A DNA stretch of 64,000 nt from Mesorhizobium sp. ORS 3324 (GCA_000824825.2 LM655206.1:1391-65390); one strand, 5' to 3'. Counted from the stretch's first letter, positions 49,350-57,830 are shown. Notes: generated by a model not told the origin, from the letters alone. Numbers and translations: made by a program.

Positions 49350-51506
49350 CTAAAGCGCCGACAGCGTCTCCGGCGCGGTGGGCGCGCTAAGCACGGGCGC
49401 GGCCTGGAATGCCTTGGTCATGTCCCTCAGCGTCTGCGTGGTGCGGCTGGAGAGCACCGGCGGGCGCTCGGCTTCCGCCTGCGCCGCTGCGTCGTCGCCC
49501 TCCTTCTTCGCCGCTTCCTCGGCCTTGGCCGCGACCTCGGGGTCGACGAATGGATGGTCGAGACCCGGGATCGGCTTCAGGTCGATGTTCTGGTGCGCAT
49601 AGACCATCAGCCGCTGCCAGACCATCGCCGGCAGCGAGCCGCCGGTCATCTTGTTGGTCGGCGTGAAGTCGTCATTGCCGAGCCAGACGGCAGCCGTGTA
49701 ATTGCCGGTGAAGCCGACGAACCAGGCGTCGCGGTAGGATTGCGTGGTGCCGGTCTTGCCGGCCACCAGGATGTTGGGAAGCTGGGCGCGCCTGGCCGTG
49801 CCGATCACCGGCACCGCCGCCAGCATCGTGTTCATATAATGCAGCGCCTTTTCCGACAGCACGCGGTGCGGCGGCGGCGCGTCCTTGGTCCAGTCATAGA
49901 CCACTTCTCCGGTGCGGGTGACGAGCTGGGTTATGCCGTGCCTGGAGCCGACAAAGCCATTCTGGGCAAAGACGCTGTAGCCCGTCGCCTGGTCCATCAC
50001 CGTCATGAGGGACGTGCCGAGCACCATGGTCTTGTGCGATTCCAGCGGCGATTCCACGCCCATCGATTCGGCCATCGCCTTGATCGGGGCGATGCCGAGA
50101 TGATCCTTGGCGAGCCGCACCGGCACGGTGTTGATCGACTTGGCGATGGCAGTCAGCAGCGTGACATTGCCGGCCGATCCCCCGCTGTAGTTATGCGGCG
50201 ACCAGTTGCCCCAGGAGATCGGACCACCGGACACCACGGAATCCGGCGTGAAGCCATGCTCCATCGCGGTGGCGTAGACATAAGGCTTGAACGACGAGCC
50301 GGTCTGGCGCAACGCCTTGGTGGCGCGGTTGAACTGGCTGGCGCCATAGTCGCGGCCGCCGACGATGGCGCGCACCGAACCGTTGGTCTCGATCACCACC
50401 ACCGCGCCTTCGGTGACGTTGTATTCCTTGCCGAACTGCCTGAGGTGGAACTCGACCGACTCTTCGGCCGCCTTCTGGATGTTGGCGTCGAACGTGGTGT
50501 GGGCGACCAGCGAATGCTGGCCGGACTTGGCGATCTTCTTCACCTCGTCGAAGGCCCAGTCGAGGAAATAGTCGGGGCTCTTCTGCTCGCCGCGGTCGAC
50601 CACGTCGGCCGGATGCAGCCGCGCCTGCAGCACCTGGCCCTCGGTCATGAAGCCGGCGTCGACGAGGTTGGAAAGCACCACATTGGCGCGCGCACGCGCA
50701 GCCGGCAGGTTGATGTGCGGAGCGTATTTGGTCGGCGCCTTGAACAGGCCAGCCAGCATCGCCGCCTCGGCGAGGCTCAAATCCTTGACGCTCTTGCCGA
50801 AATAGAAATCCGCCGCCGCCTCGATGCCGAATGTGCCGCCGCCCATATAGGCGCGGTCGAGATAGAGCTGCAGGATCTCCTTCTTGGAGAGGTTCGCTTC
50901 CAGCCACAGCGACAGGAAGGCTTCCTTGATCTTGCGCTCCAACGTGCGCTCGTTGGAAAGGAACAGGTTCTTGGCGAGCTGCTGGGTGATACTGGAGCCG
51001 CCTTGCACGACCGAATTGGCGCGCACGTTCTCGAAGAGCGCGCGCGACAGGCCGAGGAAATCGATGCCGTAATGGTCGAAGAAGCGACGGTCCTCGGTCG
51101 CCAGCACTGCCTTGATGACGATGTCCGGCATTTCGTCGACCGGCACCGAATCGCGCTGGATGATGCCGCGCTGGCCGATCTCGTTGCCGTAGCGGTCGAG
51201 GAAGGTGACGGCAAAGTCGCCCTGGTTGCGCCAGTCGCCGGCGGTGATCTCGAAGGCCGGCATGGCGAGCGCCAGGAGCACCACGAAGCCGCCTGCGCCC
51301 ATAGTGAAGCCTTCGCTCAGCACTTCGATGATGGCGCGCCGCCAGCCATGCAGGCGGAAACGGCGGAAAAATATGGTGGCTGCTTCCCAGAACTCGCGCG
51401 CCTTGAAGCCGATCTCGTAGAGCGAGGAATCAAGCCACGCGTCGACGGCCAGCGCCGCGGAGGCGATCCGGCCTCTTCTCTTGCGCGGTTTTAGGGGACT
51501 TGCCAT
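49350..51506 (-). CDS. Penicillin-binding protein 1A (bifunctional GT51/transpeptidase)
   Basis: A 718-aa class A penicillin-binding protein. An N-terminal transmembrane helix (about 68-84) is followed by the GT51 domain with catalytic Glu138 in ATEDRRFFDHYGID and QGGSSITQQLAKNLFLSN (168-185), then the transpeptidase domain with Ser404 in TGSSFKPYVY, SIN in AKSINTVPVR and KTGTT near residue 580. The C-terminal tail is Ala/Glu-rich. It makes and cross-links glycan strands. The ATG at 51506 is the first in a good context; MASPLKPRKR is basic, as expected for the cytoplasmic end. Confidence 0.94.
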   Translation of the reverse strand: MASPLKPRKRRGRIASAALAVDAWLDSSLYEIGFKAREFWEAATIFFRRFRLHGWRRAIIEVLSEGFTMGAGGFVVLLALAMPAFEITAGDWRNQGDFAVTFLDRYGNEIGQRGIIQRDSVPVDEMPDIVIKAVLATEDRRFFDHYGIDFLGLSRALFENVRANSVVQGGSSITQQLAKNLFLSNERTLERKIKEAFLSLWLEANLSKKEILQLYLDRAYMGGGTFGIEAAADFYFGKSVKDLSLAEAAMLAGLFKAPTKYAPHINLPAARARANVVLSNLVDAGFMTEGQVLQARLHPADVVDRGEQKSPDYFLDWAFDEVKKIAKSGQHSLVAHTTFDANIQKAAEESVEFHLRQFGKEYNVTEGAVVVIETNGSVRAIVGGRDYGASQFNRATKALRQTGSSFKPYVYATAMEHGFTPDSVVSGGPISWGNWSPHNYSGGSAGNVTLLTAIAKSINTVPVRLAKDHLGIAPIKAMAESMGVESPLESHKTMVLGTSLMTVMDQATGYSVFAQNGFVGSRHGITQLVTRTGEVVYDWTKDAPPPHRVLSEKALHYMNTMLAAVPVIGTARRAQLPNILVAGKTGTTQSYRDAWFVGFTGNYTAAVWLGNDDFTPTNKMTGGSLPAMVWQRLMVYAHQNIDLKPIPGLDHPFVDPEVAAKAEEAAKKEGDDAAAQAEAERPPVLSSRTTQTLRDMTKAFQAAPVLSAPTAPETLSAL

Positions 51507-51665
51507 TCCGGAATTCCACCCTGGGCGAATCTTCAACGCCCGACCGGGCATTTCAGGTCCGCCTTGAGAAGACTAATCGTCCATTTTCACCGTGCTCACA
51601 AGGGCGGCAAAGCCACAGCACAAGCTTTGTTGATCGCAACGGCGCGGCCGTGAAGGCCTATGATA

Positions 51666-51867
51666 TCACCGCGCCGCGATGAAGCGCATGAAATGCGCCA
51701 CATCCTTATCGGCCGGCTCCTGGCCGGTGAAGGAGCGGAGATAGGCGGCAAGGTGGCTGACCGGGGCCTCGAAGGGTTCCTCGAGGTCGAGCACGTAGTA
51801 GCCGATCTGCATGTGGTAGAGCACGCGGGCCCGGATGAAGGCGTCCTCGTCGTCATAGCCGTGCCGG
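51666..51867 (-). pseudogene. Probable C-terminal fragment of a TetR-type regulator
   Basis: The frame from 51867 to 51666 reads HGYDDEDAFIRARVLYHMQ, IGYYVLDLEEPFEAPVSHLA and so on to DVAHFMRFIAAR. This is a natural alpha-helical sequence of the kind forming TetR ligand domains. No start codon with an N-terminal DNA-binding domain precedes it. Immediately to the right the other strand carries a GcvT-like C-terminus, so the N-terminal half seems deleted. Family assignment is tentative. Confidence 0.45.
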
Positions 51868-51869
51868 CG

Positions 51870-52025
51870 TCGCGGATGGGCAAGAGCGTCGCCCTGGCGT
51901 TGGTGGATGACGATTTCGCCGGGGAGGGGACAGCGCTTTCCGTCCACATTGTCGGCGTCGAACGGCCGGCGCGCGTCATCGCGGCCTCGCCTCACGACCC
52001 CAACGGCGAGGCAATGCGGCAATAG
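51870..52025 (+). pseudogene. C-terminal fragment of an aminomethyltransferase-type (GcvT/dimethylglycine dehydrogenase) protein
   Basis: The frame reads MGKSVALALVDDDFAGEG, then SVHIVGVERPARVIAASPHD and PNGEAMRQ and stops at 52025. GKSxALAxV...RPARVI..SPxDPxGxxMRQ is the C-terminal barrel of GcvT domains, as in dimethylglycine dehydrogenase. Only about 50 codons remain and they have no proper start. The stop lies 12 bases before the MttB-family gene, so the two were probably an operon. Confidence 0.55.
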
Positions 52026-52037
52026 GGAGGATTGGGC

Positions 52038-53591
52038 ATGATTGACGAGGCCGCACGCGAACTGAGGCGCGAACGCCGGCGCGGACGCACCGGCGAGGCG
52101 GGTGCGGAATCGAGCCGCCGTCCGAACTACCGTTCGCTGAAGAACCCGTTCCTGCCGCAGCCGATCTTTTCCGGTGACCAGGTCGCGGCCATCCACGACA
52201 CGGCGCTGCGCGTCCTGGAGGAGCTCGGCATCAAGGTGCTGCTGCCTGACGCACGCGCCATTCTTGCCAAGGCCGGCGCCCTGGTCGACGAGGACAGCCA
52301 GATGGTGCGGATCGGCCGCGACATGGTCGAGGCGGCCCTTGCCTCGGCGCCGCGCTCGATCACGGCTCATGGCGGCGATCGCTCCCGCGATCTTGCGCTG
52401 GAGCTCGGCTCGATGTCTTTCCTCGCCGGCTCCGGCGCGCCAAACGTCACCGATCTCGAACGCGGCCGGCGGCCGGGCACGCTCGCCGCCTTCGAGGAGT
52501 TCATGAAGCTGCTGCAGCATTTCGACGTGCTGCACATGCTCGGCCCCTGCATCGAGCCGCAGGACGTCGACACGCGTCTTCGACACTACGCCACCGGCCG
52601 GGCGCAGCTCACCTTGTCCGACAAGCTCCCCTTCGTCTTCGCGCGCGGCACGCCGCAGGTCGAGGACAGTTTCGAGATGGTCCGCCTGGCGCGCGGTCTG
52701 TCGGAGGGCGAGTTACGCGCCGGCGCCTATTGCTACACCGTCATCAACACCAATTCGCCGCGCCAGCTCGATATCCCGATGGCGCAGGGCATCATCGACT
52801 TCGCCAAGGCCGGCCAGGTCTCGATCATCACGCCTTTCTGCCTGGCGGGCGCCATGGCGCCGATCACCGTCGCCGGCGCTCTGACGCTGCAACATGCCGA
52901 AGCTATGGCCGGGTTGACGCTGGCGCAGCTCGTGCGCCCCGGCGCACCGGTCGTCTACGGCTCCTTCTCCTCCAATGTCGACATGAAGTCGGGTGCACCG
53001 GCCTTTGGCACGCCGGAGCATATCAAGGCGACACTTGGCGCCGGCCAGCTCGCGCGCTTCACCGGCCTGCCCTGGCGCTCGGGCGGCGGCAGCGCCGCCA
53101 ATGTTTCCGACGCGCAGGCAGCGCATGAGACGCAGTTCGCGCTGTGGGGCTCGGTGCTTGCGGGCTCCACCGTCTGCATCCACGCCGCCGGCTGGCTGGA
53201 AGGCGGCCTGAGCGTCTCCTTCGAGAAGCTGATCACCGACATCGAGGCCTTGCAGACTATCGCCGAACTTTGCGCCACGACGCCCGGCGACGCCGACGCC
53301 ATCGGCTTCGAGGCCATCGCCGAGGTGCAGCCCGGCGGCCATTTCTTCTCGGCCGCCCACACCATGACGCGCTACCGCACCGCCTTCTACGAGCCGCTGG
53401 TGGCCGACTGGTCGAATATCGGCAACTGGACCAAGGCCGGCGCCAAGACCGCTACAGAGCGCGCCACCGGCATCTGGAAACGGATCCTTGCCGATTTCCA
53501 GCCGCCGCCATCCGCTGCCGCCACCGCTGGTGTGCTCGACGAGTTCATCGCGCGGCGCACGGAAGAGGGCGGCGCGGCGCCGGTGTCGTGA
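52038..53591 (+). CDS. MttB-family (trimethylamine/glycine betaine) methyltransferase, non-pyrrolysine type
   Basis: A 517-aa protein of the MttB superfamily, whose members transfer methyl groups from trimethylamine, glycine betaine or related amines to a corrinoid protein. Conserved stretches include LEELGIKVLLPDARAIL, VLHMLGPCIEPQDVDT and TGLPWRSGGGSAANVSDAQA. No in-frame amber codon is present, so it is not a pyrrolysine enzyme and may act like MtgB-type glycine betaine methyltransferases. No corrinoid protein gene is adjacent. The ATG at 52038 has AGGGAGG upstream; the preceding gene is a truncated GcvT-like fragment. Confidence 0.9.
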   Translation: MIDEAARELRRERRRGRTGEAGAESSRRPNYRSLKNPFLPQPIFSGDQVAAIHDTALRVLEELGIKVLLPDARAILAKAGALVDEDSQMVRIGRDMVEAALASAPRSITAHGGDRSRDLALELGSMSFLAGSGAPNVTDLERGRRPGTLAAFEEFMKLLQHFDVLHMLGPCIEPQDVDTRLRHYATGRAQLTLSDKLPFVFARGTPQVEDSFEMVRLARGLSEGELRAGAYCYTVINTNSPRQLDIPMAQGIIDFAKAGQVSIITPFCLAGAMAPITVAGALTLQHAEAMAGLTLAQLVRPGAPVVYGSFSSNVDMKSGAPAFGTPEHIKATLGAGQLARFTGLPWRSGGGSAANVSDAQAAHETQFALWGSVLAGSTVCIHAAGWLEGGLSVSFEKLITDIEALQTIAELCATTPGDADAIGFEAIAEVQPGGHFFSAAHTMTRYRTAFYEPLVADWSNIGNWTKAGAKTATERATGIWKRILADFQPPPSAAATAGVLDEFIARRTEEGGAAPVS

Positions 53592-53733
53592 GTCCGAAAA
53601 CGCAATATTTTCGGGACCTTCGCCATTCACGCTACAGTCAAAACGATTCGCGATCTGGTATCGGATCGCGAGGGTGGTTACGTTGCCGATCAGGTTGGCA
53701 ACGAACCGAAGGCTGTTTTGTGATGGACGGTAG

Positions 53734-54141
53734 ATGACGGCGCCTGGCGATTTGATGCAGGCCTTGTTCCTGAGGCTGAAGACCGATGCGTCGCTGTCGG
53801 CGCTGCTGGGCGGCGCAGGCCTGCTCGAGCGCGCCGACGCCAAGGCAGCCTATCCGCACGTCACCTACGGCCGCACCAGCGCCTTCGATCTGGAAACCGG
53901 CGCCGACAATGACAACGATCAGCTCGTCACGCTGCATATCTGGTCGAAGGCCCAAGGCGAGACCGAAACGCGCCTCATCATGGACAGCATCAAGGCGCGC
54001 CTCGACGGCGCGGCGCTCTCCATCGGCCCGCGCGGCCAGACGCGCCTGTCGCTGGAATTCGCCGAGGCGCGCTACGACGACGACCTTGCGGTCCATCACG
54101 GGCTTCTGCGCTTTCGCGCGCTGACGCAGGAGAACGCTTGA
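53734..54141 (+). CDS. DUF3168 family protein (phage tail/GTA-type)
   Basis: A 135-aa protein. DLMQALFLRLKTDASLSALLG at the start and AYPHVTYGRTSAFD, LHIWSKAQGETETRLIMDSI and HHGLLRFRALTQE match DUF3168, which in phages and the Rhodobacter-type gene transfer agent serves in head-tail joining or tail completion. No other structural phage genes are nearby, so this is an orphan. It follows the MttB-family gene by about 140 bases that contain two short hairpins. Confidence 0.85.
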   Translation: MTAPGDLMQALFLRLKTDASLSALLGGAGLLERADAKAAYPHVTYGRTSAFDLETGADNDNDQLVTLHIWSKAQGETETRLIMDSIKARLDGAALSIGPRGQTRLSLEFAEARYDDDLAVHHGLLRFRALTQENA

Positions 54142-54156
54142 GGGATCGGTGCGACC

Positions 54157-54543
54157 CTAAAGTTGCGCCTGGATGGCGGCCTTGTCGATGACCGACCAGA
54201 CTTCGCATATCCGTCCGTCCTGAAATTCATAGAAGACGTTCTCGGCGAAGGAAACGCGCTTGCCGTTGACCGGCAGGCCGAACAGCACGCCTTTCGGTCG
54301 GCAGTCGAAATGCAGCCGGGCCGCCACGCGCGGCGGCTCTGAAACCAAGAGTTCGATGTTGAAACGCAGATCCGGAATGGCCTGGAAATCGCCTTCCAGC
54401 ATCCGGCGATAGCCCGCGAGCCCGATCGTCTCGCCGTTGTACTGCACTTCTTCGCCGACGAACCGGCCGAGATTGCCCCAGTCCTGTGCGTTCAGGCAGT
54501 CGATGTAGCCCTTGTAGAGATCGGCAAGTTCGTCACGGCTCAC
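54157..54543 (-). CDS. SnoaL-like polyketide cyclase/ester cyclase family protein
   Basis: A 128-aa NTF2-fold protein. LYKGYIDCLNAQDWGNLGRF, then ETIGLAGYRRMLEGDFQAIPDLRF and FENVFYEFQDGRICEVWSV (in pieces) fit the SnoaL/ester cyclase pattern. Such proteins isomerise or hydrate small substrates, but most bacterial members have no assigned role. It is convergent with the DUF3168 gene with 15 bases between. Confidence 0.82.
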   Translation of the reverse strand: MSRDELADLYKGYIDCLNAQDWGNLGRFVGEEVQYNGETIGLAGYRRMLEGDFQAIPDLRFNIELLVSEPPRVAARLHFDCRPKGVLFGLPVNGKRVSFAENVFYEFQDGRICEVWSVIDKAAIQAQL

Positions 54544-54760
54544 GGCACTCTCCCATGGTCTCCACGGCGCAAACTAGAGCATATACTACCCGCGAAAACC
54601 GTAGCCGCCCCGGTGATTTTCCGGCGATGAATCCGAGCCCTGGGCTCGAAGGAGGCTCAGGCTGCAGGACTGCATCTATTCGTCTTGCGCTCAGGGGGCA
54701 TGGTTCTCGGCCGTTCACCGTTCATTTCACGTTCAGCACACATGCGTTAAAACCGTGATC

Positions 54761-55060
54761 ATGAAAACCTTCCGCTCCCATATCCGCGCCGCGACGCTGG
54801 CGCTTGCTGCAGCCGGGCTTTTTGCATCGCAGGCGACTGCCATGCTGCTCATCGAGCCGTCGGTCGATCGGCCGGTCGTGCTGGCCGCCAGCGATTGCTA
54901 CGCGATCGGGCAGCAGGTCGCCACGCAGAATGGCGGCACGCTCGCCAAGGCCTCGCAGTCGACGCGCGGCGGCCAGCAGGTCTGCGTCATCGTGGTGCTG
55001 GTGCCCGGCAAGGAGGGGCAGCGCCCGCGCCGTTCGGAGATCGTGGTCCCGCTCAACTGA
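54761..55060 (+). CDS. feuN: Small periplasmic protein upstream of feuP (FeuN-like)
   Basis: A 99-aa protein with a cleavable signal (1-27, ending SQATA). The mature part of about 70 residues contains two cysteines (SDCYAIG and QVCVIVVLVPG). In Sinorhizobium meliloti a small periplasmic protein, FeuN, is encoded just upstream of feuP and restrains FeuPQ signalling. Position, size, export signal and strand all fit, but sequence identity to FeuN was not checked. The ATG at 54761 is preferred over 54755. Confidence 0.7.
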   Translation: MKTFRSHIRAATLALAAAGLFASQATAMLLIEPSVDRPVVLAASDCYAIGQQVATQNGGTLAKASQSTRGGQQVCVIVVLVPGKEGQRPRRSEIVVPLN

Positions 55061-55122
55061 CCCATCGTTCCCTGGCCGGCGGAATCGGCCTATATCTCTC
55101 CCCGTCAACAGGCTTTCAACCC

Positions 55123-55788
55123 ATGCGCGTGCTCGTCGTCGAGGATGACAAGGATCTCAACCGGCAGCTGGCGGATGCGCTGGCCGATGCCGGCTATGTG
55201 GTCGATCGTGCCTACGACGGCGAGGAGGGGCATTTCCTCGGCGACACCGAGCCTTACGACGCCGTCGTCCTCGATATCGGCCTGCCGCAGATGGACGGCA
55301 TCAGCGTCGTCGAGCGCTGGCGCCGCGGCGGGCGCAAGATGCCGGTGCTGATACTCACCGCACGCGACCGTTGGAGCGACAAGGTGGCCGGCATCGATGC
55401 CGGCGCGGACGACTATGTCACCAAGCCGTTCCACATCGAGGAGGTGCTGGCGAGGGTGCGGGCGCTGATCCGCCGCGCCGCCGGCCATGCCTCGTCCGAG
55501 CTCACCTGCGGACCGCTGCGGCTCGACACCAAAGCCTCCAAGGCCGACGTCAACGGCGTGCCGCTGAAGCTCACCTCGCACGAGTTCCGTTTACTTGCCT
55601 ATCTGATGCATCATATGGGCGAAGTGGTGTCGCGCACCGAGCTGGTCGAGCATCTCTACGACCAGGATTTCGACCGCGATTCCAACACCATCGAGGTGTT
55701 TGTCGGGCGGCTTCGCAAGAAGATGGGCATCGACATGATCGAAACCGTGCGAGGCATGGGCTATCGCATGCGAGAGCCGGAGGCGTAA
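55123..55788 (+). CDS. feuP: FeuP response regulator (OmpR family)
   Basis: A 221-aa regulator. The receiver domain has the acidic pocket EDD at 7-9, phospho-acceptor Asp51 in YDAVVLDIGLPQMDG and Lys in TKPFHIEEVLAR. The C-terminal winged helix has LTSHEFRLLAYLMHHMGEVVSRTELVEHLYDQDFDRDSNTIEVFVGRLRKK in succession. This reads almost as the S. meliloti FeuP from memory. FeuP controls the cyclic glucan exporter ndvA and is needed for effective nodulation in that species. The ATG at 55123 matches the receiver start. feuQ follows after 22 bases. Confidence 0.93.
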   Translation: MRVLVVEDDKDLNRQLADALADAGYVVDRAYDGEEGHFLGDTEPYDAVVLDIGLPQMDGISVVERWRRGGRKMPVLILTARDRWSDKVAGIDAGADDYVTKPFHIEEVLARVRALIRRAAGHASSELTCGPLRLDTKASKADVNGVPLKLTSHEFRLLAYLMHHMGEVVSRTELVEHLYDQDFDRDSNTIEVFVGRLRKKMGIDMIETVRGMGYRMREPEA

Positions 55789-55810
55789 CGCGAAACCGGT
55801 GAAGCCAACC

Positions 55811-57199
55811 ATGAGAACGCGGCTTTCAAGGCTGCGGCTCTGGCCGCGCTCGCTGACCTTCCGCGTCATCGCGTTTTCGACCGTCTGGGCGATCCTGACG
55901 CTGGTGGTCATCTTCACCCTCATCACCACGCTCTACCGCCAGGCCAGCGAGCGCGGCTTCGACAGCCTGCTTTCGGCGCATCTGTTCAACCTGATCGGCT
56001 CGGTCGGCATATCAGACAGCGGCGCAATGACCGGCGCGCCGGACCTTGGCGACCTGCGCTTCTCGGAGCCGAATTCCGGCTGGTACTGGTCGGTGGAACC
56101 GGCCTCCGAAGGCGTCCACGGCGATCTCCATTCTTCCTCGATGACGGCCTCGATCCCGTCGCCGAGCGTCGCCGAGGTGCCCTTCAACGCCAACTTCCAG
56201 CGCAGCTATTCGACCGAGGGCATCAAGGGCGAGACGCTCGAAGTCTTCGAGAGCGAGTTCGTTCTGGATGCCAAGAACCGCGCCGCGCGTTTCCGCGTCA
56301 TGGGCAACCACAGCGAGCTCGAGCAGGAGATCGCCAGCTTCCAGCGCCGCCTGCTCACCTATCTGTCGCTGTTCGGCGTCGGCATGATCGCCATCAACGC
56401 CATCGCCATTCTTCTGGGCCTGCAGCCCTTGCGCCGGGTTAGCAACGCGCTGGCCATGGTGCGCGAGGGCACGGCGCAGCGGCTCGACGGGCGCTTTCCG
56501 GCCGAGATCGAGCCGCTTGCCAATGAGACCAACGCGCTGATCGAGAACAACAGGCGCATCGTCGAGCGCTCGCGCACGCAGGTCGGCAACCTCGCCCATT
56601 CGCTGAAGACGCCGCTCGCCGTGCTGATCAACGAAGGCCGCGCGCTCGGCGGCGCCAAAGGCCAGCTCATCGCCGAGCAGGTCGCCTCGATGCAGAAGCA
56701 GGTCGACCACTATCTGCAGCGCGCCCGCGTCGCCGCCCAGCGCGACAGCGTCGTCTTCCGCACGCCAGTGGCGCCGTTGGTCGAGCGCATGGTGCGCGTG
56801 CTGCAGAAGCTCAACCCGCGGACCAGGCTCACGCTGTCGCAGCCGCCCGCCGGGATCGTCTTCGCCGGCGAGCGCGAGGACCTGGAGGAATTGCTGGGCA
56901 ACCTGCTCGACAATGCCATGAAATGGGCCAAAAGCGCCGTCGCCGTCTCGGTCGCCACAGTTCCGGGAAGCGCCGGCCAGTTTGAAATCGTTATAGAGGA
57001 TGACGGCCCCGGCATTCCCGAGGACAGCGCGCGTGAAGTGTTGAAGCGTGGCAAGAGACTCGACGAGACGAAGCCGGGAACGGGGCTCGGGCTTGCCATT
57101 GTCGCCGACCTCGTCAACGAGTATGCAGGCACCCTGGCGCTGGAGCGGTCCGGCATGGGCGGCTTGAGGGCGGTGGTGAGATTGCGGAGCCTTCAATAA
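55811..57199 (+). CDS. feuQ: FeuQ sensor histidine kinase
   Basis: A 462-aa inner-membrane kinase. A first transmembrane helix (about 18-40), a periplasmic domain (41-180), a second helix (184-204), HAMP, then dimerisation with His263 in VGNLAHSLKTPLAVLINEG and an HATPase region (GNLLDNAMKWAKS, EDDGPGIPEDSAREVLKRGKR, TGLGLAIVADLV). The NLAHSLKTPL box is of the PhoQ type. It should sense an envelope signal with FeuN and phosphorylate FeuP. GTG at 55799 is an alternative start. Confidence 0.92.
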   Translation: MRTRLSRLRLWPRSLTFRVIAFSTVWAILTLVVIFTLITTLYRQASERGFDSLLSAHLFNLIGSVGISDSGAMTGAPDLGDLRFSEPNSGWYWSVEPASEGVHGDLHSSSMTASIPSPSVAEVPFNANFQRSYSTEGIKGETLEVFESEFVLDAKNRAARFRVMGNHSELEQEIASFQRRLLTYLSLFGVGMIAINAIAILLGLQPLRRVSNALAMVREGTAQRLDGRFPAEIEPLANETNALIENNRRIVERSRTQVGNLAHSLKTPLAVLINEGRALGGAKGQLIAEQVASMQKQVDHYLQRARVAAQRDSVVFRTPVAPLVERMVRVLQKLNPRTRLTLSQPPAGIVFAGEREDLEELLGNLLDNAMKWAKSAVAVSVATVPGSAGQFEIVIEDDGPGIPEDSAREVLKRGKRLDETKPGTGLGLAIVADLVNEYAGTLALERSGMGGLRAVVRLRSLQ

Positions 57200-57345
57200 T
57201 GTTTTTTATCGATTTTCAAGCAGCCGGTTGCGGCCAAATTTCCGACAAATATCAACACTATGGCCTCGCCGTCCTCCCCGATGGCGCGGCTCCCGGCGCA
57301 TCTCGCTCAAGAAGCCCATCCCGCTTACGAGAACCGGTTGCTGGC

Positions 57346-57783
57346 ATGAAGATTCGCGTCGCCCTCGTTTCCGCCCTGATGGCCGTCTCGGGTTGCACCA
57401 CGCTGGGCAGGAGCGGCCCGACCTCGCTGGTGACCCCGGCCGCGACCAATCCGTCGGCCGGCAAGGTGGGAACCAGCATCGTCTCGGCCATGAATGGCGG
57501 GCTCATCGGCGGCTCGATAGGCGCAGGCCTGAGCGATGCCGAGAAGCGCAAAGGACTGGAAGCGGAATACAAGGCGCTGGAGTACAATACCAGCGGCCAG
57601 AAAGTGACGTGGAAGAGCGACAGCTCGTCCCACTATGGCGAGGTTGTTGCCGCGCAGCCTTATCGGGTCGGCTCGCAGGACTGCCGCCAGTACACGCATA
57701 CCGTGTACACAGGCACTTCCGGTGTCACCGCGCGCGGCACGGCCTGCCGCAACGCCGACGGCAGCTGGACGCCGCTGACCTAG
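57346..57783 (+). CDS. 17-kDa surface antigen-like outer-membrane lipoprotein
   Basis: A 145-aa lipoprotein. The signal and lipobox are MKIRVALVSALMAVSGCTT (lipid-modified Cys17). GGLIGGSIGAGLSDAEK is a glycine-zipper segment as in Rickettsia 17-kDa antigen and SlyB/PcpY families, and the C-terminus QDCRQYTHTV...TACRNADGSW has two cysteines. It is common in Rhizobiales and probably contributes to envelope integrity. The ATG at 57346 is the only one in frame with a signal sequence. Confidence 0.85.
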   Translation: MKIRVALVSALMAVSGCTTLGRSGPTSLVTPAATNPSAGKVGTSIVSAMNGGLIGGSIGAGLSDAEKRKGLEAEYKALEYNTSGQKVTWKSDSSSHYGEVVAAQPYRVGSQDCRQYTHTVYTGTSGVTARGTACRNADGSWTPLT

Positions 57784-57784
57784 A

Positions 57785-57830
57785 GCAGTTCCAGGAAAAG
57801 TGTGAAGCGGTTTTCCGTCCGGAATTGCGT
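57785..57830. repeat. Dispersed intergenic palindromic repeat, copy 3
   Basis: About 46 bases starting GCAGTTCCAGGAAAAGTG and ending CCGGAATTGCGT, with CGGTTTTCCG in the centre. It begins one base after the stop of the lipoprotein gene. It differs from copy 2 (41986-42030) at only a few positions. Confidence 0.75.

Noticed and set aside
48645..51494. 949-codon plus-strand open frame opposite PBP1A
   Set aside because: It covers a gene with complete glycosyltransferase and transpeptidase motifs and reads as Arg/His/Gly-rich antisense sequence.
51660..52025. Complete 121-codon plus-strand gene
   Set aside because: Only the last 50 codons have protein-like conserved content; the first part is antisense to the TetR-like fragment.
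52038..53591. Pyrrolysine-containing MttB
   Set aside because: No in-frame amber codon interrupts the gene, and length and ending are normal without it.
53734..54141. Prophage
   Set aside because: Only one phage-type gene is present; there is no integrase, terminase, capsid or att duplication nearby.
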